Positions 6,701 through 10,440 of a stretch of 10,440 nt of DNA are shown in pieces. The notes beneath the pieces are model-generated. The model made no database searches. It saw only the letters and a list, made by a program, of their open reading frames with translations, and was not told the DNA's origin. The stretch comes from Stramenopiles sp. TOSAG23-3 (lineage: Eukaryota; Sar). The stretch is taken from the NCBI GenBank assembly GCA_900128585.1, contig LT642817.1:1-10440 (forward strand), read 5' to 3'. The stretch's first letter is position 1. Every line of letters begins with the position of its first letter. Both the position numbers and the translations under genes were made by a program.

Positions 6701-9700
6701 CGTGTCAATATCCCCTGCAATAAATATTCGAAGTGCCGAACTGCGTTGACTGTGCAGTTCTGGTACCCCCAACAGCTTGCGAAGAACCGATACATACGCG
6801 AACCCGCCATATCCGCCACCACTATAAATGCATGTAAAATTGTTATTGGAAAACAAGAGTTCGTCTTCAATTGTGCAAAGATCTACCACCCCGCCGGATT
6901 TTTCAAATTCTACTCTGACTGCTGCAGCATCAGTTCCGAAGTTATTTCCATAAACAACAACAGGTCCCGTTTCTACTGGAATTATGCTGGGGGTTACGGA
7001 TATTATGTTTGGAAAAGCATAATTAAACTCAACGTATTCTACTTTTGTGTGTGGGAAACGAAGGACATTGGGCTGCCCTTCAGTAAACAGTCGCAGTTGC
7101 ATGTTTTGCCCGTGGCCGTGTGGAAACACCAAGCTTGCGTTCTGATCCAATTGCGAAAAACCTTTCCCCCTGCTTCCGTATCTTGACGATAGTGAGGGTG
7201 TTATGTAACCAATAATTAAACGGGTGGGAAAGTCAATGCAATCATCTACATTTTTCAAGTCTGTTACCACAATGTTATCAGTAGCAGCATTGGCACGCGA
7301 GATGCTTAACGATAGTGCTATAGAGTTGGCAGAGAGATCGATTGCGCATTTCGGTGCATAAAATATTGGAAGTTCTTCCTTTAAAACCTGGCAAGAATCG
7401 CACGAAAATGTGTACGGTCTGTTCAAATTTACAGACACCGTCGTTGCAAAAACTCTCGAGTTAGACTTCATGTCTATTGCTGCCGACTGTGCCAGGATGC
7501 TATCGTCTGGGTTACTTTTCTCCACAGAAACTTGGTCCAGTGTAAGTTCTGAGTTCTCTGCACCATACACAACTCCGCCTTCCAATGCAGTGTTTAAAGT
7601 CATATTACACCCGCGAAAAGCAGCTTTATTTTCTACTCCCCCCATGTGCAATACCCCACCTTTCGAAGTACCTGTATTTCTGTTAAAATGGCACTGCAGT
7701 AAGCTTACAGAGGATCTTCCATCCATATTAATCGCACCGCCCCACTCACTTGCACTATTATTTTCAAAGAGAGTATTGAACGCTTCAAAATTAGTTGAGT
7801 CGTCTAAATAGACTGCCGCACCCGATCGTGCAGAACAATCAGAAATACTAGTATTGTTTATGCTAAATCTACTGTACTGTGATCCATACATTAAACCTCC
7901 AAAATAACCATTTGACGAAACAAAAAATCCATTGTGTGCAGTGAACAATGCTTCATTGGTGGCATATATTGAGCCTCCAAACGCACCGTCGGCATGGTCA
8001 GAAAGCATATCGAATGCAACTGTACGTGCAAGATCCTTCAGGGCTATATCACCCCCACCTCCTTCAGCAAAATTGTACGAGAATGTTACTGCAGTCAAGG
8101 TGAGTGTACCACTTTCTTGTGAAAACAAAACCCCGCCATTGCCTAAATTTTTGGCCACATTGTTCCTAAAGACAGAATTCTTTATACTAATACGATTATC
8201 GCTTGTAAAAATAACCCCACCGTTTCCATTTGCAGAGTTAAAAGAGCCCTGTATATTTTCAAAGTTTCCTGTGGTTTCACTACCTACCATTGAAAATACG
8301 CCACCAGCTGCTGCTGTGTTGCTCGCAAACTGAGAATTCTTTATCTCAGCATGCAACCGACCATTGCCTTCAGAGATTATATAGATTGGGCTCTGTGAAG
8401 TTATTTCACCATTATTTGAAACGATGGAGTCTTCCATGGTGAGACTACTTGACCTCACCTTTGCGATTATTTTGATTGTGCTGCTTCCGTGTTTACCATT
8501 TTTGTCAAAGGTGTTATTTATCAGAGATATGTCGACATCTTCAGCATACAAGGCCTGCGGGTTATCCTTCCACAAACACGTGTTGCATTCCACAGTCCCA
8601 TAACTAGGGTAAACATGAAGGCCCGGAAGAGTAGCTCCGTTGTTAATAAGGATGTCTTTCATTAGAAGATACGACGAATTTAGTTTCATGAAGGCCATCG
8701 ATTCTCCAAATAATGAAGATATTTTTGCATTCACGGAGACAAGCTTGTGCTGGTTGTGGTAAATCGTTGCATTATTAAATGTTACTGAACTGTTTACCAG
8801 TTTCAAAAATGTCCCCGGCTGCTTTAAATGAATCTCTGTTGCGTCAAAGACTAGATTATGGTACAGCCATACAGTTATAGTTTTCGCATTGCAAACACAG
8901 TTCTTAAATCGAAGAATAATATCATTTGCGGGATTGCTCTGCAGGGTTGAAAGAGAAAGTTCAAAAGAGTGCACTTCAAAACCGCTAATGTTTGCATGTA
9001 TCCCCTTCCGGACCAGAGAAGAATTGGACCCGGTTGCATTTTCAAAATAAACAGGTGCATGAAGCGTTGACCACTGAAGTTGTACTCTATCAAAATGAAG
9101 CGACTCATCGAGTGTGTACAAAGTGCAGTTTTGCTCAAAATACGGATATTGGTCCTTAGAGTAATCACATGCTGATTTAAACGTCCCCCTCTCGTAATTT
9201 GAGTACAATGCAATCTCTTGTATAAGCACATCGACAAAACGGGCATGACTGTGCAAGATATCAATCGTTAATGTGTACGAAAACGATTTTATAACAACGT
9301 GTTTAAAAGTGATATGAGATGCATTTTTTGCAAGGATAGCGGAGGAGGTGGAAGATGCGGCAATTGTCATATTTTGTAATTTCACGATAGCATGGTACAA
9401 ATATAGACTTTTCCCTACTGAAAAGAGGGTTACATTTGCTCCTTGTCCACTCACATTCAGTATTTTGTCAGAAACCGTTAGCGTAGTTGCAAGATGATGT
9501 TGTTCGCTGCCGTATAATTGTATGGGCAAGCATACAGTCATTGTGTGGCATGCAACTTGAACAGCGCGCTCTATTGTAGCAAACGGCTCGTTCAGATTCG
9601 CAACTTTGCTTGTATCGTTCGCATTTGGTTGAGAAGAAACAACGACATTTCGAAGCAAACAGTCATAATTGTCGTAAAAACACCTCAAATTGTCGCATTC

Positions 9701-10440
9701 ATGGTTGCACACTCCGTTGCCCAGCAACGTTTCAGAGCAAGACCCCATTTCAGGCGTTAATGCCAACGCATTGCATCTCGCAGGTGTGTACCGAAAGAGT
9801 GTACTCGGAGCATAGTGCATCGATTCGTTTCTTACGTCAATATCTCTAAACGTTAACGTTACCTCCAACAATGACGGCTCAACAAAGCTGTCCATATCAA
9901 ACGTGGAATCAAACATGCACCACCAGTGGGAGTAGTTTCCATTTGTATTATTTATAGTTGCATTCATGCTTACTCCCTCACTAAGCCAGCACTTTGGCGT
10001 GTACGGCAGCGACACATTTGGGTGGATATTCTTTACTGCAAATGACACAAATATTTGGCCTTTCGTGGTCGTCCCTTTCCAAATAGAGGTAAAGTTGCAT
10101 ATAGCGATGGCATTTCCTGTTCCCAAAAATTTAACGCCAAGAACGTCTTCGCAGTTTTTTCTCACAACCAACATGCTACCTGGTTGCAATACCATAGAAG
10201 TGGCATTAGCGACAATCCCATCTAAATGGTACAATTTTCCTGCTCTCAACGATACCTCTTGTAAGGGTAATATTGATAAGACTCCGTTTAACTGTAGTTC
10301 ATCACCATACGGTAAATATAACGAACTAATGCCATATATCGATGCTTTTTCTTGCAGCAACAGAATCTTGACTCCCTCGGTACCCTCTTTGCCACCCGAT
10401 GCGCCATTGGCACCATTTAACTCTATGATAATATTTAGGC
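3722..10440 (-). CDS. Giant multipass surface protein with beta-helix ectodomain and C-terminal IFT54-type CH domain (5' end outside window)
   Basis: At least 2238 residues are encoded without interruption. The frame is open to the right edge with no in-frame ATG near it, so the N-terminus lies beyond 10440. The ectodomain carries more than twenty N-glycosylation sequons. Domain order in coding direction: a Gly-rich start; LNR module (9777-9655); beta-helix (about 9620-7370) with PMP-like repeats (8335-7515); IPT/TIG (7025-6785); Calx-beta-like (6700-6395); GCC2/GCC3 Cys-rich repeats (6365-5700); about seven membrane segments (5697-4370) with an EF-hand-like loop (5285-5085); a basic cytoplasmic tail; and an IFT54-type CH domain (4200-3790). 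Similar Cys-rich plus multipass proteins are common in stramenopiles and other protists; the family is usually described as TRP-like or ephrin-receptor-like and its ligands are unknown. The likely role is sensing or adhesion at the cell surface, with a tubulin- or IFT-directed cytoplasmic end. The stop at 3724-3722 lies inside a degenerate duplicate of the CH end, so the C-terminus may be rearranged. No intron is needed, though an in-frame intron cannot be excluded. Confidence 0.9.
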   Translation of the reverse strand, partial: LNIIIELNGANGASGGKEGTEGVKILLLQEKASIYGISSLYLPYGDELQLNGVLSILPLQEVSLRAGKLYHLDGIVANATSMVLQPGSMLVVRKNCEDVLGVKFLGTGNAIAICNFTSIWKGTTTKGQIFVSFAVKNIHPNVSLPYTPKCWLSEGVSMNATINNTNGNYSHWWCMFDSTFDMDSFVEPSLLEVTLTFRDIDVRNESMHYAPSTLFRYTPARCNALALTPEMGSCSETLLGNGVCNHECDNLRCFYDNYDCLLRNVVVSSQPNANDTSKVANLNEPFATIERAVQVACHTMTVCLPIQLYGSEQHHLATTLTVSDKILNVSGQGANVTLFSVGKSLYLYHAIVKLQNMTIAASSTSSAILAKNASHITFKHVVIKSFSYTLTIDILHSHARFVDVLIQEIALYSNYERGTFKSACDYSKDQYPYFEQNCTLYTLDESLHFDRVQLQWSTLHAPVYFENATGSNSSLVRKGIHANISGFEVHSFELSLSTLQSNPANDIILRFKNCVCNAKTITVWLYHNLVFDATEIHLKQPGTFLKLVNSSVTFNNATIYHNQHKLVSVNAKISSLFGESMAFMKLNSSYLLMKDILINNGATLPGLHVYPSYGTVECNTCLWKDNPQALYAEDVDISLINNTFDKNGKHGSSTIKIIAKVRSSSLTMEDSIVSNNGEITSQSPIYIISEGNGRLHAEIKNSQFASNTAAAGGVFSMVGSETTGNFENIQGSFNSANGNGGVIFTSDNRISIKNSVFRNNVAKNLGNGGVLFSQESGTLTLTAVTFSYNFAEGGGGDIALKDLARTVAFDMLSDHADGAFGGSIYATNEALFTAHNGFFVSSNGYFGGLMYGSQYSRFSINNTSISDCSARSGAAVYLDDSTNFEAFNTLFENNSASEWGGAINMDGRSSVSLLQCHFNRNTGTSKGGVLHMGGVENKAAFRGCNMTLNTALEGGVVYGAENSELTLDQVSVEKSNPDDSILAQSAAIDMKSNSRVFATTVSVNLNRPYTFSCDSCQVLKEELPIFYAPKCAIDLSANSIALSLSISRANAATDNIVVTDLKNVDDCIDFPTRLIIGYITPSLSSRYGSRGKGFSQLDQNASLVFPHGHGQNMQLRLFTEGQPNVLRFPHTKVEYVEFNYAFPNIISVTPSIIPVETGPVVVYGNNFGTDAAAVRVEFEKSGGVVDLCTIEDELLFSNNNFTCIYSGGGYGGFAYVSVLRKLLGVPELHSQRSSALRIFIAGDIDTSKPHLTGVLTQDLSLLEEETYSYEVSLSDAPQSETVTIAVSSSSRCSVEAGGNLLFTVSNFDQKQEIVIKAKDDGEEFPKFAPSGSCEIYHSGTSVDEKYKDMAFISMRVSVNSRGCNKGRFSLTKDGVCQSCIPGRYGPNIGATAFVDCLECLQGQYNALDGQEECTLCEQGSYQEKPGQLVCDPCVPDTVGTQLGSAFLSECQNCDSHIANSDTRGVSGSHSFAACICKNDFYPIFDSTAMILSKCIVCPEGASCVMPNKTGHRNKAALWMKPIDGYWRAPWEPSFENAFVKCTTPANCLAEGCRGKRTGVLCELCAPGYGPQMDDCVSCNDASPIYLFVVALFVASLSLYALYYLKKKILKYKSLWRDILRIMKINVDFLQINSSLPSIFEITWPENFTKFLQHFQFVNVDLLSMTGATCIKGVDFSSRFVATASWPIMAIVIGLLWYCLGTRKGQRKLKGMSNIEKHMHFEDILRRIFYLIDEEQKGCINQKQFRRVVRALGSTKYSIEEAKAIFKKLNCEATGLYENEFVKVLQSDLVHINELTVVKWHIRHKSTSRSLSFTIQLFILIHTPVTRMVFQYFNCKNVAGRNFLKKDMSLECNISKNYVSTYPIVLLVLFAFSIGLPFFLSVYIWIYRKELHTVRTKQKIGFLYERFRRGSEFWEVHEIVRKTILTGAVIYLQDQPLMQAIVSILVCITALITLNLFEPQRNKVVFWLAQTSFSATVINFLSILIIMSSPSNDEIQLVGIFMIFMQIFVIFASIIAGFAAFYLARKRLLNIRKKEKNRFQKVLPRLRLILNLSRSANAADENPNTKMAVVHPQVPPANAMPELTGKWEDTKELLGKIIQNLPLEEKLLKRPPFRYLHDIILAVNQETNFFDGLYNGDEMNPLTLKEKKGVERWRWKMMILLKAITTVNHFYNTSLEVHPRKIIAGAEGHLTNKFLQAVAHAALSGINSDMYVQRTLSGVAGMAISYRMLEKQPVGEEGT
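3790..4243 (-). other. IFT54 (TRAF3IP1/MIP-T3) N-terminal CH-type domain, fused in frame
   Basis: The key block is TKELLGKIIQNLPLEEKLL followed by KRPPFRYLHDIILAV, then FFDGLYNGDEM, LEVHPRKIIAGAEG, LTNKFLQAVAHAALSG and SDMYVQRTLSG. This is the ordered signature of the IFT54 N-terminal calponin-homology domain: PLTEKLL.KPPFRYLHDII, GLY, P.KI.AG.E...TN..LQ and SD..V.R.L.G. In known IFT54 this domain binds tubulin, and a C-terminal coiled coil binds IFT20; no coiled coil follows here. An internal in-frame ATG at 4243 has A at -3 and G at +4, so a separate IFT54-like start cannot be excluded. The stretch KKGVERWRWKMMILLKAI (about 3985-3930) is longer and more diverged than usual and follows an A-rich run. 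Confidence 0.85.
3806..3883 (-). repeat. First copy of the CH-domain end (tandem duplicate B, coding)
   Basis: This copy lies inside the reading frame of the large gene and encodes EGHLTNKFLQ followed by AVAHAALSG, the conserved end of the IFT54-type CH domain. Its diverged partner is at 3651-3733. Because this copy keeps the conserved protein sequence, it is the likely parent. Confidence 0.75.
4370..5697 (-). other. Multipass membrane domain (about seven helices) with EF-hand-like insertion
   Basis: Hydrophobic segments lie at about 5697-5626, 5409-5341, 5015-4945, 4860-4780, 4680-4570 (one or two passes), 4560-4485 and 4465-4370. Between the first two is a segment containing LPSIFEITWPENFTKFL and a following Cys, and before the fifth is EFWEVHEIVRKTIL. 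Both motifs recur in protist Cys-rich/TRP-like multipass proteins. Between helices 2 and 3 (5285-5085) lies an EF-hand-like pair. Loop 1, DEEQKGCINQKQ, has Gln for the final Glu. Loop 2, NCEATGLYENEF, is one residue short. Calcium binding is therefore doubtful. Confidence 0.75.
5700..6365 (-). other. Cysteine-rich GCC2/GCC3 (ephrin-receptor-like) repeats
   Basis: Repeated C..C..G.Y....G...C..C units occur: CQSCIPGRYGPN, CLECLQGQYNALDGQEEC, CTLCEQGSYQEKPGQLVC and CDPC. They are followed by a membrane-proximal CPEGASC / GYWRAPWEP / GVLCELCAPGYGP segment ending at CVSCNDASP, just before the first membrane helix. This pre-membrane block is characteristic of the protist Cys-rich multipass family. 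Confidence 0.8.
6395..7025 (-). other. IPT/TIG domain followed by Calx-beta-like domain
   Basis: PNIISVTPSIIPVETG and VVVYGNNFGTDAAAVRVEF (7025-6900) match the IPT/TIG immunoglobulin-like fold, with the closing Cys pair near 6890 and 6830. It is followed by LSLLEEETYSYEVSLSDAP, a VTIAVSSSS strand, NLLFTVSNFDQKQEIVIKA and DDGEE (about 6670-6475). This is the pattern of Calx-beta-like repeats (EGxxxxYxVxL...FTxxNWxxxQxVxVxAxDD). Both are extracellular beta-sandwich spacers. Confidence 0.7.
7370..9620 (-). other. Right-handed beta-helix region with chlamydial-PMP-like repeats
   Basis: The region opens with NEPFATIERAVQVACHTM, the typical entry of pectate-lyase-like beta-helices. It continues as short beta-rich rungs with many Asn. 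From about 8335 to 7515 the rungs become clear PMP-type repeats: GGVFSM, GGVIFTS, FRNNVAKNLGNGGVLF, GGSIYA, FENNSASEWGGAI, FNRN...GGVLHM and LNTALEGGVVY. Alternating FxxN and GG[AVS]I/V motifs are diagnostic. It is probably a ligand-binding or adhesive stalk. Confidence 0.85.
9655..9777 (-). other. LNR (Lin-12/Notch) module within the large surface protein
   Basis: Six cysteines occur in the Notch-repeat pattern: C, C, GNGVC, NHEC, LRC, then DNYDC. The core GNGVCNHECDNLRC and the acidic/Asn residues before the last Cys fit the calcium-binding LNR fold. It sits before the beta-helix in the ectodomain. Confidence 0.75.

Noticed and set aside
10358-10360. Start of the large gene at 10360
   Set aside because: The codon there is TTG, and the same frame stays open to the window edge with sensible residues, so the gene continues beyond the window.

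Overview
The window looks like nuclear DNA from a single-celled, probably flagellated eukaryote. The reasons are long uninterrupted eukaryotic-type genes, secretory and mitochondrial targeting peptides, AATAAA-type polyadenylation signals, simple-sequence repeats, and a protein domain belonging to intraflagellar transport (IFT). No intron is needed in any of the three genes, so the genome appears intron-poor. The lineage cannot be settled from the sequence alone.

Layout: 1-75 is a 7-bp purine minisatellite. A papain/cathepsin L-type cysteine protease lies at 291-1328 (+). It converges on a minus-strand gene (about 1507-3099) for an apparently mitochondrial protein that joins a cytidylate-kinase-like P-loop domain to a vicinal-oxygen-chelate (glyoxalase-like) domain. 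The two genes share a short A/T-rich 3' region with a 14-bp palindrome that carries a polyadenylation signal for both strands. The kinase/VOC gene contains a run of 28 G (sense strand) right after the VOC domain, and this run decides where the protein ends. 3100-3721 is non-coding: upstream DNA of the kinase/VOC gene, purine/pyrimidine repeats, and the 3' flank of the third gene.

The rest (3722-10440, -) is one giant open frame that runs off the right edge. It encodes at least 2238 residues of a surface protein. In order, it has a Notch-type LNR module, a long right-handed beta-helix with chlamydial-PMP-like GG/FxxN repeats, an IPT/TIG domain, a Calx-beta-like domain, cysteine-rich GCC2/GCC3 repeats, about seven membrane segments with a degenerate EF-hand pair in a cytoplasmic loop, and finally a domain I recognise as the N-terminal calponin-homology domain of the IFT-B protein IFT54 (TRAF3IP1/MIP-T3).

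The most notable observation is this in-frame join of a large multipass receptor-like protein to an IFT54-type CH domain. Directly after it lies a diverged tandem copy of the end of that CH domain, and the reading frame stops inside this second copy. The join may be a real membrane-to-axoneme adaptor, or the scar of a local duplication involving an IFT54 gene. The three genes show no obvious shared pathway.
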